Below the pieces are notes generated by a model that searched no databases, was not told where the DNA came from, and saw nothing but the letters and a program-made list of their open reading frames with translations. Of a stretch of DNA of 42,930 nucleotides, positions 18,687-28,206 are shown in pieces. Location of the stretch: the NCBI GenBank assembly GCA_021202635.1, contig JAJQCQ010000048.1:1-42930 (forward strand). The letters run 5' to 3'. The position numbers and the translations under genes were made by a program. The DNA is from Lachnospiraceae bacterium. GTDB lineage: Bacteria > Bacillota > Clostridia > Lachnospirales > Lachnospiraceae. Positions within the stretch are counted from its first letter, which is position 1, and each line of letters begins with the position of its first letter.

Positions 18687-20681
18687 ATGGACAAGTATAG
18701 CGTACTAAAAGAGACCTTCGGTTATACTACCTTCCGCGAAGGCCAGGAGGAGCTGGTGGATGCGATTGTCTCCGGGCGGGATGTGCTGGGAATTATGCCT
18801 ACCGGCGCGGGCAAATCGCTCTGCTTTCAGATTCCGGCGCTGCTGCTCCCAGGCATCACGATCGTGGTGTCGCCCCTGATTTCGCTTATGAAGGATCAGG
18901 TGGCGTCGCTGAACGCGGCGGGGGTGCATGCGGCGTTTATTAACAGCTCTCTCACGGAAAATCAGTGCAGGAAGGCGCTGGAATTTGCCAGAGAGGGCCG
19001 GTATAAGATTATTTATGTTGCTCCGGAGCGATTGATGACGGAGGCTTTTTTGGCTTTGGCGGGGGCTGTGGAGATTTCGATGGTGGCGGTGGATGAGGCG
19101 CACTGCATCTCGCAGTGGGGGCAGGATTTCCGCCCAAGCTATCTGAAAATCGTGGATTTTGTGGGCGCGCTGCCGACCCGGCCGGTGCTCAGTGCCTTTA
19201 CGGCCACTGCCACCAGGGCGGTGAAGGAAGACATTCAGTGTATTCTGGGTCTGGAACAGCCCCTTGTCACGGTCACGGGTTATGACCGGAAAAATCTGTA
19301 TTTTTCCGTGGAGAAGCCGAAGGACAAGAAACAGGAGCTGCTGAAATACCTGATGGGCAATAAGGGAAAGAGCGGGATTATTTACTGCAATACCAGAAAA
19401 ACCGTGGAGGAGCTTCACGGGGAGCTGGTGGAAAGCGGTTATCCGGCGACTCGTTATCATGCGGGACTTTCTGACCTGGAGCGGAAGCAGAACCAGGAGG
19501 ATTTTATTTACGACCGGAGCCCGATCATGGTGGCGACGAATGCGTTTGGAATGGGCATTGATAAGTCGAACGTGCGGTATGTGCTTCATTATAATATGCC
19601 CAAGGATGTGGAAAGCTATTATCAGGAAGCGGGTCGCGCCGGGCGGGATGGTGAACCTGCGGAATGCATCCTCTATTATGCGGCGAAGGATGTAAAAATC
19701 AATGAGTTTCTGATTCAGCAGCAGGAAAATCCGGAGCTGGAGCGGGAGGAATTGGAGCTTTTGCGCGAGCGGAACTACGAGCGGCTGCGGAAAATGACAT
19801 TCTATTGTTTCACGAACGAATGCCTGCGGGACTACATATTGCGCTATTTTGGCGAGTACGGCGGTAATTATTGCGGGAACTGTAAAAACTGCCTCACGGA
19901 ATTTCAGGATGTGGACGTCACGGAGGAGGCAGCCGTGCTTCTCGAACTGGTACGCTCCAGCCGTGAACGTTATGGGATTCAGGCAATCACGGACGCGGTT
20001 CATGGAACCGTGAACGATAAGGTGCGGCGGTTTGGGCTGGAGCGGAATCCCGGATTTGGAAAGCTGAAAGAGCGGACAGTTGTGAGGATCCGGCAGATAT
20101 TGAATGATCTGCTCGTGAAGGACTATCTGTCTCTTACACCGGGAGACTATCCGGTTTTGAAGCTTACGGACCAGGGCAGACGGTTTCTGGCTTTGCCCAG
20201 GGAGCAGGACGAGGCGAGTCTGGCCATGGCAGGGCGGAGCGCAGTGGAGCAAAAAGGGATATCCATGACCGAGCGAAATTTAGCGGAGCATAACGAGATG
20301 GCTATGACAGGCCGAATTTTGGCGGAGCAAACAGGGAACGATGCAGATGGAAGCCGGATTGTACTAAAGCTTCCGAAGGAAAGAGAAAAGGAACCGAAGA
20401 AGGATCAGCCGGAGAAGAGAAAGGAAGCAGCGGAGGTAAAATATCCGCAGCTGTTTGAACTGCTGCGGCAAAAACGATATCAGATGGCGCAGGAAGCACA
20501 TGTCCCGCCGTATATTATTTTTTCGGATAAAACGCTTAGGGAGATGAGTACCTATCTGCCGCAGACAGAAAAGGAAATGCTTTCCATCAATGGCGTGGGC
20601 ACCCGCAAGTATGAACAATATGGGAAGGAATTCGCGGGCGTGATTTGGGAGTATATGCGGGACAATCAGATTAGCAAGTGA
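18687..20681 (+). CDS. recQ: ATP-dependent DNA helicase RecQ
   Basis: 664-residue 3'-5' helicase for recombination and fork repair. Motif I PTGAGKSLCF (38-47), Walker B DEAH at about 136-139 followed by QWGQDFRPSY, motif VI near QEAGRAGRDG, four zinc cysteines (CFTNEC to CGNCKNC, about 376-404), an RQC winged-helix region to about 510 and a C-terminal HRDC domain (about 580-660). Between RQC and HRDC is a non-conserved linker with three 13-residue near-repeats starting at Met (DNA 20226-20342) and a Lys/Glu-rich stretch. ATG 18687 has a modest ribosome site (GGGGAAGAG, somewhat distant). The epimerase gene follows 48 bp on. Confidence 0.95.
   Translation: MDKYSVLKETFGYTTFREGQEELVDAIVSGRDVLGIMPTGAGKSLCFQIPALLLPGITIVVSPLISLMKDQVASLNAAGVHAAFINSSLTENQCRKALEFAREGRYKIIYVAPERLMTEAFLALAGAVEISMVAVDEAHCISQWGQDFRPSYLKIVDFVGALPTRPVLSAFTATATRAVKEDIQCILGLEQPLVTVTGYDRKNLYFSVEKPKDKKQELLKYLMGNKGKSGIIYCNTRKTVEELHGELVESGYPATRYHAGLSDLERKQNQEDFIYDRSPIMVATNAFGMGIDKSNVRYVLHYNMPKDVESYYQEAGRAGRDGEPAECILYYAAKDVKINEFLIQQQENPELEREELELLRERNYERLRKMTFYCFTNECLRDYILRYFGEYGGNYCGNCKNCLTEFQDVDVTEEAAVLLELVRSSRERYGIQAITDAVHGTVNDKVRRFGLERNPGFGKLKERTVVRIRQILNDLLVKDYLSLTPGDYPVLKLTDQGRRFLALPREQDEASLAMAGRSAVEQKGISMTERNLAEHNEMAMTGRILAEQTGNDADGSRIVLKLPKEREKEPKKDQPEKRKEAAEVKYPQLFELLRQKRYQMAQEAHVPPYIIFSDKTLREMSTYLPQTEKEMLSINGVGTRKYEQYGKEFAGVIWEYMRDNQISK
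20226..20342 (+). repeat. Three 39-bp near-repeats in the recQ linker
   Basis: Three 13-codon units begin at 20226, 20265 and 20304. Each starts with ATG and contains a G/E-R-x(2)-A/L-x-E-Q/H pattern (for example MTERNLAEHNEMA). They are in frame and diverged at the DNA level. Confidence 0.65.
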
Positions 20682-20729
20682 AAATTACCCAAGAAATTAC
20701 GAATGAGTGAAAAGAAAGGCAGGGAGATT

Positions 20730-21869
20730 ATGAAAATTCAGGAGATAGCAATTGGAACGATCTGTATACCGCTGGTGACGCCGTTTCGGACGGCGCTTCG
20801 GACGGTAGACAGTATCAGTGATCTGATTGTGAAAATAACGGCGGACGACGGCAGTGTCGGTTTCGGCGAGGCGCCGCCTACCGCGGTGATTACCGGAGAT
20901 ACGAAGGAGTCGATCGAGGCAGCGATCCGCGGCTATCTGGCGCCGGCGGTTGTGGGGATGGAGCTTCAGGATCTGGATGAAATGATGCGGAGAATGGAGA
21001 AAGCCATTGCTAAAAATACTTCCGCGAAGGCGGCAATGGATATCGCGCTGTATGATCTGTACGCGAAGCTGCTGGGAAAACCATTGTATCGGGTGCTGGC
21101 AGAGGGGAGTTCGAATGGCGCCAGTACTCAAAACGCTTCCTGCACTGGCGCGGAGCTGGAGACGGACATTACGATCAGCGTGGATGAGACGGAAAAAATG
21201 GTGAGCGACAGTCTGCGGGCAGTGGCGGATGGCTTTGGCATTCTGAAGGTAAAGGTCGGCAAAGGCGGCGAGAAGGATGTAGAGCGTGTGCGCGCGATCC
21301 GGCAGGCAGTCGGGCCGGATGTCATTCTGCGGGTCGATGCGAACCAGGGCTGGACGAAGGAGGAAGCGATCGCGACCATTCGGGCAATGGAGGACGCGGG
21401 GCTTGGCATTGAACTGGTGGAGCAGCCGGTTTCCTACCATGATTTTCATGGGCTGCAGAGCGTGACGATGGCTGTGGATACGCCGATTCTGGCCGATGAA
21501 AGTGTGTTTTCCTATGAGGACGCCCAGCGGATTATCGAGGAACACGCGGCGGATCTGATCAATATTAAGCTGATGAAAACCGGCGGCATCCACCAGGCGC
21601 TGCGGATCTGTGATCTCGCGGAACGGTATCAGGTAAAGTGCATGGTCGGCTGTATGCTGGAAAGCAAGGTTTCCGTGAGCGCGGGCGTGCATCTGGCGGC
21701 GGCGAGAAGCTGTATCACGATGGCAGACCTGGACGGTCCGTCGCTGTGTGCCGAGGATCCATATGAGGGAGGTCCGGTTTACCGCGGGCCGAAGATTTTC
21801 CTGAATGAAGAAAGCGGAATCGGGATTACACGGGTTCCGGTGGAATTTGCGTGTGTGGCGCGGGCATAG
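20730..21869 (+). CDS. L-Ala-D/L-Glu (dipeptide) epimerase, enolase superfamily
   Basis: 379-residue muconate-cycloisomerase-like enzyme that epimerises L-Ala-D-Glu from peptidoglycan to L-Ala-L-Glu so that it can be used as nutrient. The barrel residues are visible: KVKVGK (about K173, K175) as one base, metal ligands in RVDAN (about D204), LVEQP (about E231) and ADES (about D256), the second lysine in NIKLMKTGG, and the DLDGP specificity loop near the C-terminus typical of AEE. ATG 20730 with AGGGAG is preferred to ATG 20703, which lacks a ribosome site. Next to it lies an NlpC/P60 gene, as in the Bacillus ykfABCD muropeptide operon, which supports the assignment. Confidence 0.85.
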   Translation: MKIQEIAIGTICIPLVTPFRTALRTVDSISDLIVKITADDGSVGFGEAPPTAVITGDTKESIEAAIRGYLAPAVVGMELQDLDEMMRRMEKAIAKNTSAKAAMDIALYDLYAKLLGKPLYRVLAEGSSNGASTQNASCTGAELETDITISVDETEKMVSDSLRAVADGFGILKVKVGKGGEKDVERVRAIRQAVGPDVILRVDANQGWTKEEAIATIRAMEDAGLGIELVEQPVSYHDFHGLQSVTMAVDTPILADESVFSYEDAQRIIEEHAADLINIKLMKTGGIHQALRICDLAERYQVKCMVGCMLESKVSVSAGVHLAAARSCITMADLDGPSLCAEDPYEGGPVYRGPKIFLNEESGIGITRVPVEFACVARA

Positions 21870-22036
21870 TAAGGAAGAACGCACGAAACCTTGTATTTGT
21901 GGTATCAAAATAGCGTGTATGTGAAGAAACATCGATCTTGAGCAAAGATGGAGGCAGGCGAGACAACGGTAAGAGAAATGGCGCAGTCGAAACGGTACCA
22001 GGCGAAGATAGTTTTTTTGCTGAGAGGACAGATTTT

Positions 22037-24177
22037 ATGGAAAGTAATTTAAGAATTGTAACGGATGAGAATTGTTTCCTGCGGGGCAAACCGGGGATGG
22101 AAGCCACGGAACAGGCGGACGGAGCCAATCCCTGTCTGCCAGGCAAAAATGACAGCGGGATTGAGGATGAGATTTTTTCCGGCTGGGCGGTGCGGGTGTT
22201 TCCGGAGACGGAGGAAAACGGATGGATCAGAGCCGAAACGCATTATGGATATTCCGGTTATGTCGCGGTGACGCAGCTGGCGCCGATCAGCCGGCTGGAG
22301 CTGCTTCGCAGACAGAATCGAAAGCTTTTTTCCGGATTGATGTTCCGGTTGCGGATCTGCTTGATCGGCCGAAGGTGCAGGGACTGCCGCTGGAGCGGCT
22401 GCTGAAAAACGCGATTGTGGAAAAAATCTCCGGAGAAGAGAACGTTTCTGACGCAGAAAACGCGAACACAAAGTCGGAATACCTGACGAATAGAGAGAAT
22501 GCGGATGGCTGGTGTCTGGTTCGCACGGCGGCAGGACGCTTGGGGTATGTACATGAGAAGTATCTGCGGGAACGCAGGGATGACGATTCATATTTGCTAT
22601 TTTGCTCTTATTTTATGGATGATGATGAAATGTCAGATGCAAAGGAATGCGCTTCAACGATGGTATCTTCTGACATTCCAGGCGTGGTGAAAGAATTTAA
22701 GTATTTTCAGCAGCGGTTTCTTTCATATACACCGGATGAGGCGTCTTTTCGTGCGAATGTCGTAAAAAGTGCCCGCGCATATCTGGGGGTGCAGTATCGC
22801 TGGGGCGGGAAGTCAGCCCTGGGGCTGGATTGTTCCGGGCTTGTTTTCATGAGCTACTTGGAGAATGGCGTCCTGATCTACCGCGACGCGAAGATCATGG
22901 AAGGATATCCGGTGAAGGAAATTCCGCGCGAACAGCTGAAGCCGGGCGATCTGCTCTTTTTCCCGGGGCATGTGGCAATGTATCTGGGAGAGGGTCGTTA
23001 TATTCATTCGACCGCGTACAAGGCGACGCCGTATGTCACGATCAACAGCCTGAACCCTGCGGATGAGGACTATCGGGAGGATCTGGCGCATGGAATTACG
23101 GCTTGCGGGAGTGTGTTTGCGGGATGTACAGACGCGGGGACGATGAAGAAAAAATCGGCGGGCACAGATGGAGTGAATTGCGATGCTATCGCAGAAAAAA
23201 CTGGATTAGTGGAAAAAACTCCTCTCGGAGAACAGAACGGGGTAGAGGAAAATAATTTCTCTGAGAGGAATACAGAGAATGGTGAAAGCAGGCGCATGGA
23301 AGCATATTGGGAAAATCTACGCCGCCGCCTGGAGGCGATACCGGGCAATGTCAGCGTGGTTTACAAAAATCTGTCCGATGGTGAGACGTTTACCTATCGT
23401 CCCGAAGAGCCGCATATTGCGGCAAGTGTGATAAAAATGTTTCTGATGGCCGCTGTTTTTCAGGGCTTTAAGGATGGGGATTTTGCCCCGGAGGATCGAA
23501 TTGTGGTTCGGCGTGAGGATTGTGTGCCATCCTGCGGGGTGCTGACGTATTTACAGGAGGAACCGGCGGTTCGCATCCGGGATCTGGTCGAGCTGATGAT
23601 CATTGTCAGCGATAATACAGCGGCAAACGTTTTGTTTGATCTGGTGGGAGAGGAGCGGCTGGCTCATTTCCTCCGGGAGACACTCGGGCTAGAGAAGACG
23701 GTTTTTGGCAGGAAAATGTTTGATGCCGGGCGTGCGGCGCAGGGAATTGAAAATTATGTGACGGCGGCGGACGCGGCATGGTTTCTGGAGGCGGTTTACA
23801 GAGGGGAGCTGATTTCGCCGGAGGCCTCCGCCGAGATGTATCAGATCCTTACGCACCAGAGACTGAATGGGAAAATTCCTTTTTATCTGCACACATTCCC
23901 GGACGCGCCGGTGATCGCGCACAAGACCGGTGAGGATGACGGCACGACCCATGATGTGGCGGTGATTGAATCACGGGACTCTTACGAGAAGCGGCAGAAT
24001 GAAAATAAACAATGCAAAAACGCACGGAGAGAATCGACACATAGACTTGAGGACGGAAAAACTTCAAAAGAGGATGCTTTTGTACTGTGTTTTCTTGGCA
24101 ATGAGACAGATGTTCCGAATTATGAGCGGCTGATGGCGGAGACGGCAAGGGATTTGTACATGAAGCAAATGTGTTAA
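22037..24177 (+). pseudogene. SH3b-NlpC/P60-serine hydrolase fusion, interrupted by a frameshift
   Basis: A single -1 shift at the T run 22326-22331 joins two open frames into a 713-residue protein; otherwise the first ends at 22405. An SH3b domain (FSGWAVRVF, HYGYSGYVAV) precedes the break and a second SH3b-like part (GWCLVRT, GRLGYV) follows. Next is NlpC/P60 with Cys at 22831 (LDCSGL) and His at 22969 (GHVAMYLG). After a linker comes a class-A beta-lactamase-like domain with ASVIK (Ser 23425, Lys 23434), SDNTA and HKTG. The class-A Glu (ExxLN) is not evident, so peptidoglycan hydrolase activity is more likely than drug resistance. No signal peptide is seen, like Bacillus YkfC. ATG 22037 follows GAGAGG. 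It may be a broken gene, a sequencing error in a homopolymer, or slippage-controlled. Confidence 0.75.
22325..22333 (+). other. Frameshift point in the NlpC fusion gene
   Basis: AAGCTTTTTTCC holds six T. In the upstream frame it reads Lys-Leu-Phe-Ser; one more T, or a -1 slip, gives Lys-Leu-Phe-Phe-Arg-Ile-Asp and continues into the NlpC part. The position lies between the two SH3b-like segments. Confidence 0.7.
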
Positions 24178-24355
24178 GCTTGCTTTAGAATTTAAGAACC
24201 ATTTAAAAGGTGGAAGGGAACAACTTCCGGAAAAAATGGAAAGACTCTAATTTGGAGTCATAGCAGGAATCACGAGAATTTGCAGTTGCGAAACCGGAAA
24301 AGATATGCTACTCTAGTTCTGCACCTGTTGCTTCAGTGGGAGGGAGTGATACATT

Positions 24356-24688
24356 TTGGAAAGAATTTACGCAGAACAGGAAATAAAGGATATCACAGCA
24401 CCTGTTTTTCTTGCCTTTGGGATTAATCGCGCGTGGCTGTTTGGTTCTTATGCCAGAGGGGAAGCTTCTCCGGACAGCGATATCGATATTCGGATCGAGG
24501 GAGGACAATTCAAAGGGATGTTTGCGCTTGGCAGGCTCTATGATGAATTGAGTAGCGCTCTGAAAAAGCCGATAGACCTGGTGACAACAGAAGCGCTTGA
24601 GCACCGGGCAAATGCAGACAGAACCAGAAAGTTTGTCTCTAATATCAGAGAGGATGAGAAGCTCATTTATGAAAAATGTGGATATTGA
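24356..24688 (+). CDS. mntA: MNT-type nucleotidyltransferase antitoxin
   Basis: 110-residue minimal nucleotidyltransferase. The signature GSYARGEASPDSDIDI (30-45) gives G-S and the two catalytic Asp (D42, D44). MntA-type proteins neutralise HepT RNases by transferring AMP groups to a tyrosine near the active site. The start is TTG 24356 after GGGAGGGAG (about 24338-24346); no ATG is suitably placed. The last 20 bp overlap the HEPN gene, indicating translational coupling. Upstream are two short hairpins (GGAAG/CTTCC and GACTC/GAGTC near 24213-24262) that could be operators. Confidence 0.85.
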   Translation: MERIYAEQEIKDITAPVFLAFGINRAWLFGSYARGEASPDSDIDIRIEGGQFKGMFALGRLYDELSSALKKPIDLVTTEALEHRANADRTRKFVSNIREDEKLIYEKCGY

Positions 24689-25049
24689 TATTTTGGAGCA
24701 TATTAGAAATTACTGTTCAGATATTCAAAATACGGTAGAACGTTTTGGAAATGATAAAACAATTTTTGAGAGTGATCGAGATTTTCGCAATTCGGTTTGT
24801 ATGAGCCTGTTACAGATAGGGGAGCTTACGGGTCATTTGTCTGATGAATTTAAAGAGAAGACCAGAGAACAGATTTATTGGCCGGCTATAAAGGGAATGC
24901 GAAATATATTTGTACACAACTACGGAGCTGTAGACATTGACAGAGTATGGGATACGATAAGCAATGATATTACGCAGTTAGCCTCATTCTGTAATGAGAC
25001 GGCTTCTGTATATGGAAATAACTCTGCGTATAAAGTGATAGATCCGTGA
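24669..25049 (+). CDS. hepT: HEPN-domain RNase toxin HepT
   Basis: 126-residue DUF86/HepT protein. The RNase signature R-x4-H is at 78-83 (RNIFVH) followed by NYG, so the tyrosine two residues after His that MntA modifies is present. ATG 24669 lies inside the end of mntA in another frame. The residues MKNVDIDILEHIRNYC and IGELTGHLSDEF are typical of the family. Together with mntA it forms a type VII toxin-antitoxin pair that cuts RNA or tRNA ends when unrestrained. An ATPase gene begins 23 bp after the stop. Confidence 0.87.
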   Translation: MKNVDIDILEHIRNYCSDIQNTVERFGNDKTIFESDRDFRNSVCMSLLQIGELTGHLSDEFKEKTREQIYWPAIKGMRNIFVHNYGAVDIDRVWDTISNDITQLASFCNETASVYGNNSAYKVIDP

Positions 25050-25072
25050 CAGGAAGGTAAGGGGATATCAAA

Positions 25073-26275
25073 ATGATTAAGAGGGAATATTATCTCTCGA
25101 AGATTCGGGACTTTTATCATCTGGATCTCATAAAGGTGATTACGGGGATTCGCAGATGCGGAAAGTCGGTTCTGCTGGCGCAGATTATGGAAGAATTGCG
25201 GGAGCAGGGGATTTCGGAAGAACAGATTCTCTATTTGAATTTTGAGGATTATGATTATTCCTTTATCCGTTCGGGCAAAGATCTGCACGAATATGTAAAA
25301 GGGAAGATTGTTACAGGGAAAAAATATTATCTTTTTTTTGACGAAATACAGACAGTATCGGAATTTGAGCGCGTGGTGAATTCGATTCGAATGAAATTTG
25401 ATACGAGTATTTTTATAACCGGTTCGAATGGGAAACTGCTGTCCGGGGAGCTGGCGACTTACCTCTCCGGCAGAACCGTGAGCTTTCGTATGTATCCTTT
25501 TTCCTTCTCCGAGGTCTGCGAAATCAGAGCACTGGACCGGGAATCTGTCACGGATGAGGTTTTACTGGATTATATGAACTGGGGCGGGATGCCGCAGCGT
25601 TTTCAGATGGAGAACGAAGAACAGACCAAGACATTTTTGCGAGACCTGTTTGATACGATTGTTCTGCGTGATATTGTGCAGCGCAGTGGGATTAAGGATA
25701 TTGATTTATTTAACCGGCTGGTCGAATATCTTGTATGTAATCCATCACAGACTTTCTCTGTCCAGGCGGTGACAGATTTTTTTCTCAGTGAAAATCGAAA
25801 GGTATCAAGAGAGACGATTTATAATTACCTGGAATACATTACTTCATCCATGATCATGGAGCGCGCCAGCCGTTATGATATTCGCGGCAAGCGGATTCTG
25901 ACGAAAATGGATAAGTTTTATCTGACAGATATGGGACTTGGGAGAATTCGGAATTCCACCTTTAAGCTGGAAATGGGTGCTATGCTGGAAAATGTGATTT
26001 ACAATGAGCTTTTGGTGCGCGGATATGATGTCTATGTGGGAAAGACCAGAAAGGGTGAGATTGATTTTGTCGCTGTGCAGGGACAGCAGAAGGAATATTA
26101 TCAGGTAGCCTATTATCTTTATGATCAAAAGGTGATTGACCGGGAATTTCAGGCGTTTCGTGAGATCCCCGATAATTATCCTAAGTATGTCATTTCTTTC
26201 GACAAAATGGATTTTTCGAGGGATGGGATCATTCATAAAAATGCGGTTCGCTTTCTGCTGGAAGCGAAAAAATGA
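25073..26275 (+). CDS. ATP-binding protein, AAA_14/DUF4143
   Basis: 400-residue cytoplasmic protein. The N-terminal AAA_14 domain has ITGIRRCGKSVLLAQI (P-loop, about 22-37) and YLFFDEIQ (Walker B), then ITGSN as sensor I. A DUF4143 domain fills the C-terminus with GKTRKGEIDFVAV and YYQVAYYL, a PD-(D/E)XK-like fold. The family is abundant in Bacteria and Archaea and has no proven role. ATG 25073 follows GGAAGGTAAGGGG. The gene comes 23 bp after hepT on the same strand, so it may belong to the same transcript. It is unlike the other three ATPase genes of the window in sub-family. Confidence 0.83.
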   Translation: MIKREYYLSKIRDFYHLDLIKVITGIRRCGKSVLLAQIMEELREQGISEEQILYLNFEDYDYSFIRSGKDLHEYVKGKIVTGKKYYLFFDEIQTVSEFERVVNSIRMKFDTSIFITGSNGKLLSGELATYLSGRTVSFRMYPFSFSEVCEIRALDRESVTDEVLLDYMNWGGMPQRFQMENEEQTKTFLRDLFDTIVLRDIVQRSGIKDIDLFNRLVEYLVCNPSQTFSVQAVTDFFLSENRKVSRETIYNYLEYITSSMIMERASRYDIRGKRILTKMDKFYLTDMGLGRIRNSTFKLEMGAMLENVIYNELLVRGYDVYVGKTRKGEIDFVAVQGQQKEYYQVAYYLYDQKVIDREFQAFREIPDNYPKYVISFDKMDFSRDGIIHKNAVRFLLEAKK

Positions 26276-26368
26276 TTCGCAGAGCGCCCGATATCTGCCA
26301 TTCGTCTGCGCTGGATGATCGCCTTTCAGGGCATATAATAGCGGAAATGGCAATCGTCAAATTCGTCC

Positions 26369-26397
26369 TTGACAAAACAGCGGGAAATGGCTATACT
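26369..26397 (+). promoter_or_regulatory. Promoter of the tyrS leader
   Basis: TTGACA (26369-26374), 17-bp spacer, TATACT (26392-26397). The transcript would begin near 26404 and run through the T-box. Confidence 0.85.
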
Positions 26398-26403
26398 TTC
26401 TCA

Positions 26404-26840
26404 AAAGCGAGGAAGGGAACAAGTAAAGAGCAGCGGAAGGTACAGAAAGTTACCGGCAGGGGCAGCGCATATGGCTTCTGAAGCAGGAGAGAAGACTCTT
26501 GTTTTCGGATGCTGCGGTGAGACCCGATGATGAGAGGTGCACGCGGAAGCTGTTTTTGAATACATCCCGGAGCTCCGCACCAAACAGAATTTGCATGATT
26601 GACTGGTTCTGGAACATACAGAATACATGAGACCAGAGAAGATATGGAGCTGTCAGAAAAATTCTTAGTAGGCTGCGGCGGAGCGACATCCGTTATCCGG
26701 TGTCAGAGTATAGAGGGATATATTTTTCCTGTACTCAGTGAGGCGGACAGTGTGAGCTGTCTGTGAAATAAGGTGGTAACACGGGACTTACAGCTCTCGT
26801 CCTTATAAGATTGATTATAGGGATGAGGGCTTTTCTTTTT
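26404..26840 (+). ncRNA. T-box riboswitch of tyrS
   Basis: The T-box core AAGGTGGTAACACGGG (about 26770-26784, matching the family GGTGGNACCNCG) is followed by a 16-bp terminator hairpin (26793-26808 with 26815-26830, all pairs including G-T) and a T-rich tail. Uncharged tRNA would favour the antiterminator and switch on tyrS. Stem I lies upstream; TAC triplets within two identical GAATACAT octamers (26561-26563 and 26624-26626) are candidate Tyr specifiers, and I cannot decide between them without folding. Confidence 0.88.
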
Positions 26841-26900
26841 GCCTTCTCCCTGAACCGGATAAGCCGGAACCAAAGTAAAACGAAAGTGAGGAGAAAAGCA

Positions 26901-28130
26901 ATGCAGATTTATGATGAACTGGTGGCAAGAGGCCTGATCGCGCAGGTGACGGATGAGGATAAGATTCGCGATCTGGTAAACAATGGGAAGGCGACGTTTT
27001 ATATCGGGTTTGACCCGACAGCGGACAGCCTGCATGTCGGCCATTTTATGGCGTTGTGCCTGATGAAGCGGCTGCAGATGGCGGGAAATAAGCCGATTGC
27101 GCTGCTTGGCGGCGGCACGGGAATGATCGGAGACCCGTCCGGGAGAACAGATATGCGCCAGATGATGACGCCGGAGACGATTCAGCACAACATCGACTGT
27201 TTTAAGGTGCAGATGAGCCGTTTTATTGACTTTTCGGATGATAAGGCACTGATGGTGAACAATGCGGACTGGCTGATGAAGCTGAATTATGTGGAGCTGC
27301 TGCGCGAGGTGGGCGCGCATTTTTCCGTGAACCGGATGCTGACTGCGGAGTGCTATAAGCAGCGCATGGAGCGGGGCTTAAGCTTCCTGGAGTTTAACTA
27401 CATGATTATGCAGAGCTATGATTTCTATATGCTCTTCCAGAACTATGGCTGCAATATGCAGTTCGGCGGTGACGACCAGTGGAGCAATATGCTGGGCGGC
27501 ACGGAGCTGATCCGCCGCAAACTGGGCAAGGATGCATACGCGATGACGATTACGCTTCTGCTGAATTCCGAAGGAAAGAAGATGGGCAAGACGCAGAGCG
27601 GTGCGGTGTGGCTGGATCCGAACAAAACCTCTCCGTTTGATTTTTACCAGTACTGGAGAAATGTGGCGGATGCAGACGTACTGAAATGCCTGCGGATGCT
27701 GACCTTCCTGCCGCTGGAGCAGATCAACGAGATGGACAAATGGGAAGGCAGCCAGCTCAACACGGCAAAAGAAATTCTGGCGTACGAGCTGACAGCTCTG
27801 GTTCACGGCGAAGAGGAAGCGAAGAAGGCGCAGGAAGGCGCGCGCGCACTGTTTGCCGGGGGCGGAAATGCCGCAGATATGCCGACCGCTGAGATTACGG
27901 AAGCGGACCTGGATGAAAACGGCGCGATTGAGCTGATTTCTCTGCTCTTAAAAGCCGGACTGGTACCGTCCCGCTCCGAGGGACGCCGTGCGATCGAGCA
28001 GGGCGGCGTGACGGTGGACGGCGAGAAGGTGACAGATGTCAAAGCCGTGGTGGCCGGAGAAAAGCTCGCGGATGGCCTGGTGCTGAAGCGCGGGAAGAAA
28101 AACTTCCGGAAGGTGCTGCTGAAAAAATAA
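26901..28130 (+). CDS. tyrS: Tyrosyl-tRNA synthetase
   Basis: 409-residue class I synthetase. The ATP signature HVGH is at 45-48 (family HIGH), the second signature KMGKT at 227-231 (family KMSKS), and Tyr-binding blocks such as [10 protein letters not shown] and [10 protein letters not shown] are present. An S4 RNA-binding domain closes the protein (about 345-409, with [17 protein letters not shown]). The start is ATG 26901 with GTGAGGAG; an upstream in-frame ATG at 26811 lies inside the T-box terminator and is not used. No clear terminator separates it from the deacetylase gene 76 bp downstream. Confidence 0.95.
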   Translation: MQIYDELVARGLIAQVTDEDKIRDLVNNGKATFYIGFDPTADSLHVGHFMALCLMKRLQMAGNKPIALLGGGTGMIGDPSGRTDMRQMMTPETIQHNIDCFKVQMSRFIDFSDDKALMVNNADWLMKLNYVELLREVGAHFSVNRMLTAECYKQRMERGLSFLEFNYMIMQSYDFYMLFQNYGCNMQFGGDDQWSNMLGGTELIRRKLGKDAYAMTITLLLNSEGKKMGKTQSGAVWLDPNKTSPFDFYQYWRNVADADVLKCLRMLTFLPLEQINEMDKWEGSQLNTAKEILAYELTALVHGEEEAKKAQEGARALFAGGGNAADMPTAEITEADLDENGAIELISLLLKAGLVPSRSEGRRAIEQGGVTVDGEKVTDVKAVVAGEKLADGLVLKRGKKNFRKVLLKK

Positions 28131-28206
28131 TACCGTATAACCCGCACCTGTATTTTTCTGTGAATTGCTTCATATAGTAAATAGACGGAAAACAGGGCGG
28201 GACAGG

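Noticed and set aside
18705-20252. Long open frame opposite recQ
   Set aside because: recQ is complete and certain; the antisense frame has no protein-like features.
20697-21932. Open frame opposite the dipeptide epimerase
   Set aside because: Arg/His-rich shadow of a well-identified enzyme gene.
23290-24177. Antibiotic-resistance beta-lactamase
   Set aside because: SxxK, SDN and KTG are present, but no signal peptide or class-A ExxLN motif, and it is fused to a cell-wall endopeptidase.
26811-26900. Upstream start of tyrS
   Set aside because: It lies in the T-box terminator hairpin; ATG 26901 has the ribosome site and the conserved N-terminus.
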